Positions 28,824 through 37,836 of a stretch of DNA of 64,000 nt are shown in pieces; the stretch's first letter is position 1, and each line of letters begins with the position of its first letter. The notes under the pieces were generated by a model. The model did no database searches and was not told the origin of the DNA. It saw only the letters and a program-made list of their open reading frames with translations. Location of the stretch: assembly GCF_009711125.1 (NCBI RefSeq), contig NZ_WMIB01000013.1, positions 1-64,000 on the forward strand. The letters are read 5' to 3'. This stretch comes from Metabacillus mangrovi (GTDB lineage: Bacteria; Bacillota; Bacilli; Bacillales; Bacillaceae). Position numbers and translations under genes: made by a program.

Positions 28824-28972
28824 GAACAAAACAGACCTTTGCCGCTAATGGGCAAAGGTCTTGCTTAACATGCGAACATTCATGTCAACAAAGCCGATGG
28901 AAGTCACTCCATGTAATGACGACTTTGTTCTCAAGCCGCCAGCGGCATTGAGTAGCTACTCCCCTTTGACTG
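28824..28972 (-). ncRNA. yybP-ykoY manganese riboswitch
   Basis: Minus strand: CAAAGGGGAGTAGCTACT opens the aptamer (28969-28952), with the GCTGGCGGC and GTCGTCATTACATGG elements and ACATGAATGTTCGCATG following. It ends in the hairpin GACCTTTGCC / GGCAAAGGTC with TGTTTTGTT (28860-28824). The GGGGAGUAGC start is the family signature. These RNAs sense Mn2+ and switch on exporters. Confidence 0.9.
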
Positions 28973-28998
28973 AGAGAAAATATATTATTTACAAATTA

Positions 28999-29027
28999 AT
29001 AGTATAGGATACTCAGAGACTTGTCAA
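28999..29027 (-). promoter_or_regulatory. SigA promoter of the riboswitch-terC unit
   Basis: Minus strand TTGACA (29027-29022), 17-base spacer, TACTAT (29004-28999). Confidence 0.7.
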
Positions 29028-29099
29028 ACAAAAGCCTGCAGAGTTCTAAAAAGAGGACAACTTCTCATAGGATGGAATGAAAGAGGGGGTGCCATCCAG

Positions 29100-29879
29100 A
29101 TGACATGGCTAGAAGCAGCCATTTTGGGGCTGATCCAGGGACTTACTGAATTTTTGCCGATCAGCAGTACAGGACACTTGTATATCGGCCGGAAGATGTT
29201 TGGCCTTCAGGACGCGGGAATGTTTTTGGATACCATGCTCCATATTGGCACATTCATCGCCTTAATTGTTTTTTATAAAGATACGTTGTGGAAGATGCTG
29301 AAAAAACCGTTTAGCAGGGTTACGCTGCTTCTGTTTGCCGGAACGGTTCCTGCCGTACTTGCAGGATTATTGTTTAAAGATTTTTTTGATGGTCTGTCCA
29401 AATCAGGGATCACGATAGGATGGGAATTTCTGTTCACGGCGTTTTTCCTCTTTTTTGCAGAACGCATAGGAAAAGGAAGGAAGCAGCTCGAGGAAATCAG
29501 CATTCCGGATGCCTTGTGGATCGGTTCCTTTCAGGCACTTGCGATATTCCCTGCTGTTTCCCGGTCAGGGCTTACCATCGCAGGAGCTTTACTGAGAGGG
29601 ATTGATAAAGAAACAGCAGCTTACTTTTCTTTTCTGCTATCTATACCCGCTGTGTTTGGAGCACTGCTGTTTCAGCTTAAGGACCTCGCTGAATACTCCG
29701 GTCCAGGCATCAGCTTTCTCTCGATGTTTTCAGCTACCGTATCGGCAGCCTTTTTCGGATACCTCGCTGTAGCCTTTATGATTTCTTTTGTAAAAAAGCA
29801 TTCGATGAAATGGTTTGCGCTCTATGTTTTTGTGCTTGGAACAGCCATTTTACTCCTGCAGGGAGCCGGAATTTTTTAA
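29100..29879 (+). CDS. uppP: Undecaprenyl-diphosphatase (UppP/BacA)
   Basis: 259 aa polytopic enzyme that recycles undecaprenyl pyrophosphate, the wall-lipid carrier; extra copies raise bacitracin tolerance. Signatures are TEFLPISSTGHL (residues 16-27) and PAVSRSGLTIAG. GAAAGAGGGGG precedes the ATG. It stands alone, divergent from terC; B. subtilis has a different membrane gene (ykoX) at this place. Confidence 0.93.
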   Translation: MTWLEAAILGLIQGLTEFLPISSTGHLYIGRKMFGLQDAGMFLDTMLHIGTFIALIVFYKDTLWKMLKKPFSRVTLLLFAGTVPAVLAGLLFKDFFDGLSKSGITIGWEFLFTAFFLFFAERIGKGRKQLEEISIPDALWIGSFQALAIFPAVSRSGLTIAGALLRGIDKETAAYFSFLLSIPAVFGALLFQLKDLAEYSGPGISFLSMFSATVSAAFFGYLAVAFMISFVKKHSMKWFALYVFVLGTAILLLQGAGIF

Positions 29880-29947
29880 AGGCGGGATACATAGGGTCCA
29901 GCAGCAGGCTTTAAGACAAAGTGATGAGCGAAAACGGTTATGCACAC

Positions 29948-29982
29948 AATAAAGCCCATGAGACACGGGATCTCATGGGCTC
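29948..29982 (-). terminator. Terminator of the reductase-aldehyde dehydrogenase operon
   Basis: Minus strand AGCCCATGAGATCCCGTGTC TCATGGGCT followed by TTATT. Confidence 0.75.
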
Positions 29983-29989
29983 TTAACCG

Positions 29990-31516
29990 TTACTTTGAAT
30001 GCTTCATGATCGTTCTGAACGCCTGTGCTGCCTGCTTCCAGTTTTTTTCTGTTCCGTACACTGTCTGAAAGAGTGCCTTGAACGGCTTATATTTGCCGCG
30101 ATACGGGAACCATTGGATCTCCGTGCCTTTTTTTCCCGGATCCGTCATGACTGATTTTTCGTGGCAGAAAATCCGGATTCCGTTTTCTCCATGATAGCTG
30201 CCGATTCCGCTTTGCTTCACTCCTCCGAATGGAAGATTCGGATTCATGACCGTCAGCATGACATCGTTGACGGACGCATTCCCCGTTACAATCCGTGATA
30301 CGACGCGTTCCGCTCTTTCAAGATCCGATGACCAGACACTTGCATTCAATCCGTAAATGGTTCCATTTGCAAGTTCCACCGCTTCCTCTTCTGTATCAAA
30401 CGGCATAATCGGCATGACCGGACCAAACGTTTCTTCCTGCATAATCTTCATATCCTGCTTCACATCGATCAGAAGAATCGGCCTGATATACATGCTGTCC
30501 TCTTCCATTTCTTCCGGAAGGTTCCCGGCCATCAGCTTGGCTCCATTATTGAGCGCATCTGCTACATGCTCCCGGACGGTTTGGATCTGACGGGGATCGG
30601 TCATCGTCCCGATGTCATCGTTTAGTGAGCTGCCTTGCTTTAGTGATACAGTCAGTTCCTGTACCTTGCGCACAAATGACGGATACACGGAACGCTGGAC
30701 ATAGACTCTCTCCGTGCTCATGCACACCTGTCCGCTGTTCGTAAACGATCCCCATACCGCCGCTTTCGCTGCCCGGTCAAGATTTGCATCTTCAAAAACG
30801 ATTAATGGATCTTTTCCCCCGAGCTCAAGGGTAGTCGGGATTAGATCCTTTGCTGCCTGCTCTTGAATCACCTTGCCCGTTTTAACGGAACCGGTAAAAA
30901 AGATGTAATCGGGCTTTTCTTTCACGAGCGCTTCTCCAAGTTCCTTCCCGCCTTGGGCAACCTGCACAAGGTGTGGAGGAAAGCCTGCTTCCTTAAACAG
31001 CAGTTCGATCAGCTTGCCGGTGAGCGGAGTTACTTCGGAAGGTTTGAGAACTGCAGCATTCCCTCCTGCGAGTGCACTGAGTACGGGAACCATTGCAAGC
31101 TGGAGCGGATAGTTCCAAGGGGAAATGATCAGGATGGTGCCTCTGGCCATATATTCAATGTAGCTTTTTTTGCCCCAAAACATCATCGTTGTCGGCTTGT
31201 TCTGCTTGCTCAAAGCGGATTCAGCTGTCTTTTCGAGATGCTGAATGAAATCCAGCACCGGCACAATATCTGTTGCCAGAGCTTCCGGTTTCGGCTTGCC
31301 TGTATCAGCATGCAGAATCGTTGTCAGCGATTCAAGCTTAGATGCCATTAGAAGCCTTAGCGCTTTAAAATATTCGAGTCTTTCCTTGACCGGCTTGGCG
31401 TTCCACAGTTTCTGGGCCTGTTCTGCTTTCTGATAAAGTTCTCCTGCCTGGCTTAACTGAACCTCTTCGATTTCTTTAATTTGCTTTCCTGTTGCCGGGT
31501 TGATTGCTTTCAGCAT
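29990..31516 (-). CDS. Aldehyde dehydrogenase family protein
   Basis: 508 aa NAD(P)-dependent dehydrogenase. ATG 31516 follows AAGGAGGAGAACATTC. Catalytic Cys in NSGQVCMSTERV, general-base Glu in TLELGGKDP and the ISPWNYPLQL cofactor region are intact. It belongs to the class-3-like/YwdH-type branch with a C-terminal extension. Its start lies 41 bases inside the upstream reductase gene, so the two are one operon; a fatty aldehyde substrate is inferred from that partner. Confidence 0.85.
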   Translation of the reverse strand: MLKAINPATGKQIKEIEEVQLSQAGELYQKAEQAQKLWNAKPVKERLEYFKALRLLMASKLESLTTILHADTGKPKPEALATDIVPVLDFIQHLEKTAESALSKQNKPTTMMFWGKKSYIEYMARGTILIISPWNYPLQLAMVPVLSALAGGNAAVLKPSEVTPLTGKLIELLFKEAGFPPHLVQVAQGGKELGEALVKEKPDYIFFTGSVKTGKVIQEQAAKDLIPTTLELGGKDPLIVFEDANLDRAAKAAVWGSFTNSGQVCMSTERVYVQRSVYPSFVRKVQELTVSLKQGSSLNDDIGTMTDPRQIQTVREHVADALNNGAKLMAGNLPEEMEEDSMYIRPILLIDVKQDMKIMQEETFGPVMPIMPFDTEEEAVELANGTIYGLNASVWSSDLERAERVVSRIVTGNASVNDVMLTVMNPNLPFGGVKQSGIGSYHGENGIRIFCHEKSVMTDPGKKGTEIQWFPYRGKYKPFKALFQTVYGTEKNWKQAAQAFRTIMKHSK

Positions 31517-32576
31517 GAATGTTCTCCTCCTTAAGCATGTTGGCTTTCTGATAAAACCGGACAAGATGGCCGGCATAATCCCTCACATTCGGGCACACAA
31601 TTCCTGAGCCCTTCAAATGCTCCAATAAATTGGAGCAGTCGTAAACCGTATGATATTGAAAATAATCCAGTGCTTCTTTGCGGATGCCGAGCATTTCACA
31701 GACTTTTCTTGATGCGAGTGCTTTTTTTGCAGCAGCAGGCGGCAGTCTGCCGAACGGCTCTTTATGAAGGAGTTCCTTCATAAAGAGCCTGTAAAGCTCT
31801 CCGATGGATCCTGGTTCAGGATCTGTAACATGGAACGTAATTCCTGCAGCATCCTTTTTCATCGATAAATAAAGGACGGCGGCTGTGAGAAAGTTAACCG
31901 GAACCGTATTAAACGGCACCTCTCCAGAGCCAATCATCGGAATGACAGGCAGGTATTTCAGCCGGCTGAACAAATTCAGCATGTAATAAGGACCGTCAAA
32001 TTTGCTCGTTTCCCCGGTTACGGAATGACCGGTTACGATACCCGGTCTGATAATGACGGCCGGAAGCTCAGGCATGCAGTTGCGGACAAGGACCTCTGCT
32101 TCAAATTTCGCTGCTTCATAATGATTTTTAAACCCTTCTGCCGGTTCCAGGTCTTTTTCGAATACCCGCCCTTCTTTTTTGCCGGATACGAAAGCGGTGC
32201 TGAAGTATGTAAAACATTCCAATCCAGCCTGGCCGGCCCATTTTAACATGTTCGCCGTCCCTGTAACGTTTACCAGCTCTGCAGATTTTTCATCAACACC
32301 CAGGTCGTAAATAGCTGCCAGATGATAAACATGGGTTACTTCCTGCTTCAGCACCTCCATGGATGCCGCTTCGATGCCAAGATGCTCTTTTGTAATATCT
32401 CCGGTGATCACCTTTGCTTTTTCCCCTGCAATCCCGGCGAGTTCCTTCTGCGCTGCTTCATAAAAATGAGGAAGCACCAGCACATAGTAAGCATCGAAAG
32501 CATTTTGGCGGACAGCTTCCTTGATTAATTCCCTTGAAATAAAGCCGGGAAAACCTGTTATGAAACATTTTTTCAT
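31476..32576 (-). CDS. Extended SDR, NAD_binding_4 (acyl reductase-like) protein
   Basis: 366 aa. ATG 32576 follows GAAGGGGATGGGGGA. N-terminal dinucleotide loop ITGFPGFISRELI, HLAAIYDL, the Ser/Tyr/Lys catalytic residues in FSTAFVSGKK and NHYEAAKFEAE. This pattern fits the male-sterility/thioester-reductase group, whose members reduce acyl-CoA or acyl-carrier thioesters to aldehydes or alcohols. With the overlapping aldehyde dehydrogenase it could handle long-chain aldehydes. The true substrate is unknown. Confidence 0.75.
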   Translation of the reverse strand: MKKCFITGFPGFISRELIKEAVRQNAFDAYYVLVLPHFYEAAQKELAGIAGEKAKVITGDITKEHLGIEAASMEVLKQEVTHVYHLAAIYDLGVDEKSAELVNVTGTANMLKWAGQAGLECFTYFSTAFVSGKKEGRVFEKDLEPAEGFKNHYEAAKFEAEVLVRNCMPELPAVIIRPGIVTGHSVTGETSKFDGPYYMLNLFSRLKYLPVIPMIGSGEVPFNTVPVNFLTAAVLYLSMKKDAAGITFHVTDPEPGSIGELYRLFMKELLHKEPFGRLPPAAAKKALASRKVCEMLGIRKEALDYFQYHTVYDCSNLLEHLKGSGIVCPNVRDYAGHLVRFYQKANMLKEENIHAESNQPGNRKAN

Positions 32577-32746
32577 TCCCCCATCCCCTTCTCGAATGAA
32601 ATTCAGTCCCTTATACCATTCTCCGTAAAGCTTTTTTCCCCTTTCAGACGGATGAGTCACAGTGTGGCTTTTTGCATATTTTTCTACTTATTCTTAAGGA
32701 CAGGCCAGCCAGAATAAACAGTAACTACCCATTAAAGGAGGCGGAC

Positions 32747-33613
32747 ATGTTGCATACAATGTGGAAGGGATCTATTCGATTTGGTCTGGTTAATATTCCG
32801 GTTAAGCTATTTGCAGCGACAGAGGATAAAGATGTTAAACTACGCAGTCTTCATAAAGAGTGCCACACGCCGATTAAATATGAAAAAAAATGCCCCAGCT
32901 GCGACCGCGCCCTCGAAGCCGATGACATCGTTAAGGGATATGAGTACGTAAAAGGGAAATATGTCATTTTATCTGAGGAAGAATTACAGGAACTGAAAGA
33001 GGTTCAGCCGGATAAAGCAGTAGAAATAATCGATTTTGTAAAACTTGAGGATATCGACCCGATTTACTTTAACCGGAGTTATTTTCTTGGACCTGGCGAA
33101 AACGGCTCAAAGCCGTATGCTCTCCTTCGGGAAGCACTTAAAACATCAGGCAAAATCGGTGTGGCAGAAATGTCCATTCGATCCAAACAGCAGATGGCGA
33201 TTGTAAGGGTTTATCAAAATTGTCTTGTCATGGAAACCATCCATTACCCGGATGAGGTTCGGAACAGTACGGAAGTACCTGCCGTGCCGGATCAGGCGGA
33301 GATTCAGAAAAAAGAGCTGGATACGGCAATGATGCTGATCGACCAGCTTACAACAGCTTTTGATCCGGAGCAGTATAAAGATGATTACAGAGAAGCAATG
33401 CTCCGCCTCATACAAAGCAAGGTGGAACAAAATGATGATACGGCCGAGCCCGAAGAAGCCCCCCGCGGCAATGTAGTGGACCTAATGAGCCAGCTGCAGG
33501 CAAGCATCGAGAAATCAAAAGAAAAAGCATCTCCTAAAAAAGAGCAGCCCGAAAAAGGGACAAAAAAAGAAAGCACGCAAAAGAAAAAGCGGACTGCAAG
33601 GAAGAAAGCTTAA
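32747..33613 (+). CDS. ku: DNA end-binding protein Ku
   Basis: 288 aa bacterial Ku of non-homologous end joining. ATG 32747 follows AAAGGAGGCGG. Opens MLHTMWKGSIRFGLVNIPVK, with the Ku core HKECHTPIKYEKKCPSCDR and KGYEYVKGKYV; the tail from about residue 225 is Lys-rich (KKEQPEKGTKKES), typical of DNA-gripping extensions. It pairs with ligD downstream, but a phosphatase gene on the other strand lies between. In B. subtilis ykoV-ykoU act in spores. Confidence 0.95.
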   Translation: MLHTMWKGSIRFGLVNIPVKLFAATEDKDVKLRSLHKECHTPIKYEKKCPSCDRALEADDIVKGYEYVKGKYVILSEEELQELKEVQPDKAVEIIDFVKLEDIDPIYFNRSYFLGPGENGSKPYALLREALKTSGKIGVAEMSIRSKQQMAIVRVYQNCLVMETIHYPDEVRNSTEVPAVPDQAEIQKKELDTAMMLIDQLTTAFDPEQYKDDYREAMLRLIQSKVEQNDDTAEPEEAPRGNVVDLMSQLQASIEKSKEKASPKKEQPEKGTKKESTQKKKRTARKKA

Positions 33614-34131
33614 TTCTTCGCGATGATCCACTCTGCCGCATCCCACAGGGACGGAAATTGAGCATCTGCAAGACCAGGCTGATCCCCGATCAGGATAACG
33701 GCCGTTCCTGCACTCCTGCCTGCAGCGATATCCGGTTCCCGGTCGCCAATCATATAAGATTCTGAGAGGTCGATGCCGTACCGTTCAGCCAGGTCAAAAA
33801 GCATTCCCGGTTCAGGCTTCCTGCAGCTGCATCCGCGGTCAGGCTTGTGCGTACAGCAGGCAATTTCCTGAATGATCCCTCCCTTTTCAGAGATCAGCCG
33901 CTCCATCTTGGCGTGGATGCGGGAAAGGGAGGATTCGCTCATGTAGCCGAGTCCAACACCGCCTTGATTTGTCACAACAAATACCGTAAAACCGCTGTCG
34001 TTGAACAGCTTTACTGCCTCTGCGGCCCGGTCAAGCAAATGCAGCTGATTTGGATGATTGACGAATTTCACCCGATCTGTCAGCACCTCATTCAAGACGC
34101 CATCCCGGTCTAAAAATACAGCTTTTTTCAA
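33610..34131 (-). CDS. gmhB: HAD-IIIA phosphatase, GmhB-like
   Basis: 173 aa. Opens KKAVFLDRDGVLNE with the catalytic Asp pair, VVTNQGGVG, a zinc loop (CTHKPDRGCSCRKPEPGM) and MIGDREPDI. This matches heptose-1,7-bisphosphate/histidinol phosphate phosphatases. Start is TTG 34131 with a weak site (CAGGGATAAG). Its 3' end overlaps ku by 4 bases. The substrate cannot be fixed from sequence. Confidence 0.85.
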   Translation of the reverse strand: MKKAVFLDRDGVLNEVLTDRVKFVNHPNQLHLLDRAAEAVKLFNDSGFTVFVVTNQGGVGLGYMSESSLSRIHAKMERLISEKGGIIQEIACCTHKPDRGCSCRKPEPGMLFDLAERYGIDLSESYMIGDREPDIAAGRSAGTAVILIGDQPGLADAQFPSLWDAAEWIIAKN

Positions 34132-34167
34132 ACTTATCCCTGCTTTCTGTTTAGGAGGTTTTCCCTT

Positions 34168-35997
34168 TTGAAGCCTATGCTCCCCACCTTATCTGCCCGG
34201 ATTCCAGCCGGTCCCGATTGGGTCTGCGAAGTGAAGTATGACGGTTTTAGAGTTATTTTATACATTGAAAAAGGATCTGCTGTCCTCATGAGCCGGAACG
34301 GAAAAAACATGAACGCCCTATTTCCGGAGATCATCGAATGGCTCATGCAGCAGACTGAAGATCTATCGCCGTATCTGCCGCTCATACTAGATGGAGAGGC
34401 AGTATCATTAGCAAATGACTCTGCTGCTGATTTTCAGGAAATTCAAATAAGGGGCAGAATGAGATCAGCAGACCGCATCCTGCAGGCTGCAGACCGTAAA
34501 CCATGCCGTTTGCTCATATTTGATCTGCTTTCAGAAAACGGACAGTCTCTCCAAAATGAGCCATACCTTGAACGGAAATCCCGTTTAGCGGCTCTTTTTA
34601 AAAATTTTGGGTGGCCGCTAGCACCTTCTGAAAGAGAATCCGCATTGATTCAGATGATTTCTTTTCACGAACAGGCCGAACAGCTTTGGAACAGGATTGA
34701 ACTGTATGGCGGAGAAGGACTGATTGCAAAACACAAAAAAGGAAGATGGGAAGCCGGAAAACGCACGGAGTTATGGAAGAAAATAAAGAATTACCGGAAA
34801 GCGATCCTGTTTATCATAAGCTACGATGAGAAGAACGGATATTTCGGCACAGGTTTGTTTAAGGACGGAGCCGTATTTTCCCCCGGTTCTTTTTCTCACG
34901 GATTATCATCTGCAGACCGTGATGCCCTGATAAAAATCATTAAAGAACATGCAGTGGCTGTAAAGGATCAAGTGTACCGAATCGATCCGGCCATCTGTGT
35001 GAAAGTTACCTTTTTATCGTATGTCAACGAAATGAGGGAGCCATCCTTTGACTCTTTTCAATTTAACGCCGACCCTTCCCTCTGCACGTGGGAGAGATTT
35101 CAATTCGACGCTGCTCCTTTGCACCGGGATGTTCAGATCACTCATCCTGATAAACCGGTTTGGAACCGGCCATCTGTAAATAAGCTGCAGTATATCCACT
35201 TCCTCCTGAAGATTTCACCGCATTTTCTGCCGCTACTGAAGGACAGGCCGCTCACCTTGATTCGGTATCCTCATGGATCAGGCGAGGAAAGATTTTACCA
35301 AAAGAACGTTCCGGATTATGCACCCTCCTTCATCCAGTCTGCAAAAGCTGAGGGAATTGATTATATGCTGTGCAGCACGCTGTCCGACTTAATCTGGCTT
35401 GGCAATCAGCTTGCGCTTGAATTTCATCTGCCTTTTCAGAAAATAAACCAGGATAAACCAATGGAGATCGTTTTCGATCTGGATCCTCCTTCCAGAGAGG
35501 AATTCAGCCTTGCGATAAGGGCCGCCCGGGAAATCCATTCGGTCTTGCAGCCGTTCGGAATCCGTACATTTCCAAAGCTTTCCGGGGGAAAAGGCATCCA
35601 GATTCATATCCCATTAACTGGTACTTCTCTAACATTTGATGAAACGAGGAAGTTTACCTCCTTTATTGCCCATTATCTCACCGGGAAGTTCCCGGATCTA
35701 TTTACTGTCGAGCGTTTTAAAAAAAACCGGAAACAGCGTCTTTATCTTGATTATTTGCAGCACGGGGAAGGAAAAACCATTATAGCCCCTTATTCACCCA
35801 GGGGTTCAGAAGGGGCTTGTGTCGCCTCGCCTCTTTTATGGGATGAAATAACCGAAGAGCTGTCCCCTGATCAATACAACGTGAACACCGTTTTTTCCTT
35901 CATTTCCAAACGGGGCTGCCCGTTTCAGAGATATTTCATCAGCCCCCAGGATGAAGCGGTTTCTGAAGTGCTTCAGTTTATTAGAAACCATGCCTAA
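34168..35997 (+). CDS. ligD: ATP-dependent DNA ligase LigD (ligase-polymerase)
   Basis: 609 aa; about the size of B. subtilis YkoU. Start TTG 34168 is 9 bases after AGGAGG. The ligase part comes first: adenylated K23 in CEVKYDGFRVI, LDGEAV, GEGLIAK and the OB-fold region to about 310. The polymerase/primase domain follows from about 330 (ITHPDKPVWNRP, HGSGEERFYQKN, the metal Asp pair in VFDLDPP). The 3'-phosphoesterase domain of longer LigD proteins is absent. Works with Ku to join breaks. Confidence 0.94.
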   Translation: MKPMLPTLSARIPAGPDWVCEVKYDGFRVILYIEKGSAVLMSRNGKNMNALFPEIIEWLMQQTEDLSPYLPLILDGEAVSLANDSAADFQEIQIRGRMRSADRILQAADRKPCRLLIFDLLSENGQSLQNEPYLERKSRLAALFKNFGWPLAPSERESALIQMISFHEQAEQLWNRIELYGGEGLIAKHKKGRWEAGKRTELWKKIKNYRKAILFIISYDEKNGYFGTGLFKDGAVFSPGSFSHGLSSADRDALIKIIKEHAVAVKDQVYRIDPAICVKVTFLSYVNEMREPSFDSFQFNADPSLCTWERFQFDAAPLHRDVQITHPDKPVWNRPSVNKLQYIHFLLKISPHFLPLLKDRPLTLIRYPHGSGEERFYQKNVPDYAPSFIQSAKAEGIDYMLCSTLSDLIWLGNQLALEFHLPFQKINQDKPMEIVFDLDPPSREEFSLAIRAAREIHSVLQPFGIRTFPKLSGGKGIQIHIPLTGTSLTFDETRKFTSFIAHYLTGKFPDLFTVERFKKNRKQRLYLDYLQHGEGKTIIAPYSPRGSEGACVASPLLWDEITEELSPDQYNVNTVFSFISKRGCPFQRYFISPQDEAVSEVLQFIRNHA

Positions 35998-36004
35998 AAA
36001 AGCA

Positions 36005-36031
36005 AAAACAGTGCGCTGCGGCGCACTGTTT
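36005..36031. terminator. Bidirectional terminator between ligD and GGDEF-EAL gene
   Basis: AAACAGTGCGC TGCG GCGCACTGTTT stem between convergent genes; it reaches the stop of the minus-strand gene. Confidence 0.8.
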
Positions 36032-37704
36032 CAGGAAATATAATGGCTGTTGAGCATTTGCGTCATCTGATCTTCCGGCAGCGGACGGCTGAAATGAAAC
36101 CCCTGCATATGGTAGCAGCCGTGCTTTACTAGAAATTCAGCCTGCTTTTCGCACTCAACGCCCTCAGCGATCATTTGCAGCCCAAGATTTTCAGCCAGTC
36201 CGATAATGGATTTAATCACAATTTCATCCTGTTTGCTGCTGAGCATCTTCTGAACAAAGCTGCGGTCGATTTTGATCTTATCAAGAGGGAGCTGGGTCAG
36301 GTAGCTCAATGAACTGTACCCTGTACCGAAATCATCTATGCTCAACCCGATCTTAATTGCTTTCAGATCTTTTATCGTTTTTAAAAAAGAATCACTATTG
36401 TGCATGGAGAGACTCTCGGTAAATTCCAGTTCAAAGTGATCCGGCACAATCCGGTTTTCTTCCAGAACAGAAGACACCATCGACACAAGATCCGGCTGAT
36501 AAAATTGTTTGACAGACAAATTCATGCTCAGGTTTAAATGCGGACATTTACTCTCCTGCCAGCTTCTCAGCTGCCGGCATGCTTCCTTCATGCTCCATTT
36601 TCCGATTTCGATGATCAGGCCTGTTTCTTCCGCGATCGGTATAAATTCAGCAGGAGAAATGATCCCGAGAGTAGGATGATTCCACCTTAGAAGAACTTCA
36701 ATCCCAGTAATTTCCCTGTTTCTTGTATCGTATTGAGGCTGATAGTACAGAAGAAATTCTCTCCGGTCCAAAGCATGCATGAGTTCTTTCTGCAGTAAAT
36801 AACGGCGCTCAATGGCCTGGCTCTTTTCGGCATTGTACGTGCTGAGAGCCGTTTCCTTATTGATTTTCAGTGCCAGGTCGCTTTTTTTCAGCAGCAGGTC
36901 CGGTTGGATGCCGTGATCAGGAAATATAGCTGCGCCAAAGCTTACTTTCACCTCATACTCCTGATCATCCGCTATATAGCGCCTTTTAAACTGCATCGCG
37001 AGTCCGCCTGCAACCGAATAAAAAAGCTCCGGATCTTTGAGATCTTCCACAATGACAACAAACTCATCATTGAAAAAACGGCCAACAAAAAAGGGATTTG
37101 GGACGATTTGCCTGAGCTCCTGGCCTACCTGGCTGATAATGCTGTCCCCTACCCGGTTTCCGAACATTTCATTGATGTATTTAAACCTGTCGATATTGAC
37201 CTTGATTACAGCTGTCCTAGTACCGGAGTTCTCTGTGATTTCCTTAAGCTTTTTCATGACAAGAAAATTATTAGGGAGTCCGGTAAGCTTGTCGTACATG
37301 GAAGACCATGCTGCATGGTCCTGCGCACGCTTCATATCTGTAATATCCTTTAAGTTCAGGAAAAAGCTGCTGTTATCAAGCCCTGAAACAATAGGAAAAA
37401 GTGTTGCCCGAAAAATATTCCCGCCCGCTAGAATGATCTCACATTCCTCTGACAGAAGTGATTTCTTTGAATCCGACAGCAGAGATTTTATTTTCTCTCC
37501 CGCTTCTTCCTCAAAGGCACACGAATAGCTGCACCCGATCAGCCCGGAAGGCGGCGCATAAAAGAGCCGGGATGCCGCATCATTAAGAAAGGTAATGATC
37601 CCGTCTGCCGTTAGTTTGAATATGGCATCCGGGTGACAATGGGAAAATAGCTGAAAGGAGTAGTCCTGCTCCGTATTTAGTTGTTCAGGATTGCCCGTCT
37701 TCAT
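36031..37704 (-). CDS. PAS-GGDEF-EAL protein, probable c-di-GMP phosphodiesterase
   Basis: 557 aa. PAS domain about 20-125, GGDEF domain about 135-295, EAL domain about 305-550. The GGDEF signature is degraded to FFNDEF (210-215), and a metal-ligand Asp is replaced (VNIDRFK), so cyclase activity is unlikely. The EAL side keeps EVLLRW (336-341), NLSVKQF, ELEFTES, DDFGTGYSS, KIDRSFV and EGVE, expected for c-di-GMP hydrolysis. By position it corresponds to B. subtilis ykoW, which has additional N-terminal parts; orthology is uncertain. Confidence 0.85.
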   Translation of the reverse strand: MKTGNPEQLNTEQDYSFQLFSHCHPDAIFKLTADGIITFLNDAASRLFYAPPSGLIGCSYSCAFEEEAGEKIKSLLSDSKKSLLSEECEIILAGGNIFRATLFPIVSGLDNSSFFLNLKDITDMKRAQDHAAWSSMYDKLTGLPNNFLVMKKLKEITENSGTRTAVIKVNIDRFKYINEMFGNRVGDSIISQVGQELRQIVPNPFFVGRFFNDEFVVIVEDLKDPELFYSVAGGLAMQFKRRYIADDQEYEVKVSFGAAIFPDHGIQPDLLLKKSDLALKINKETALSTYNAEKSQAIERRYLLQKELMHALDRREFLLYYQPQYDTRNREITGIEVLLRWNHPTLGIISPAEFIPIAEETGLIIEIGKWSMKEACRQLRSWQESKCPHLNLSMNLSVKQFYQPDLVSMVSSVLEENRIVPDHFELEFTESLSMHNSDSFLKTIKDLKAIKIGLSIDDFGTGYSSLSYLTQLPLDKIKIDRSFVQKMLSSKQDEIVIKSIIGLAENLGLQMIAEGVECEKQAEFLVKHGCYHMQGFHFSRPLPEDQMTQMLNSHYIS

Positions 37705-37836
37705 GAGGCACTCTCCTCCAGTAAGCAGTTTATATTCCTTTTATCGGCATGATTCGGCAATTTTACAGTTTATATTGGTTAAAAATCGTTTATTTGCCAA
37801 CACTACAAGTAAGTCTTTGATTCAGGAGATTCAAAT

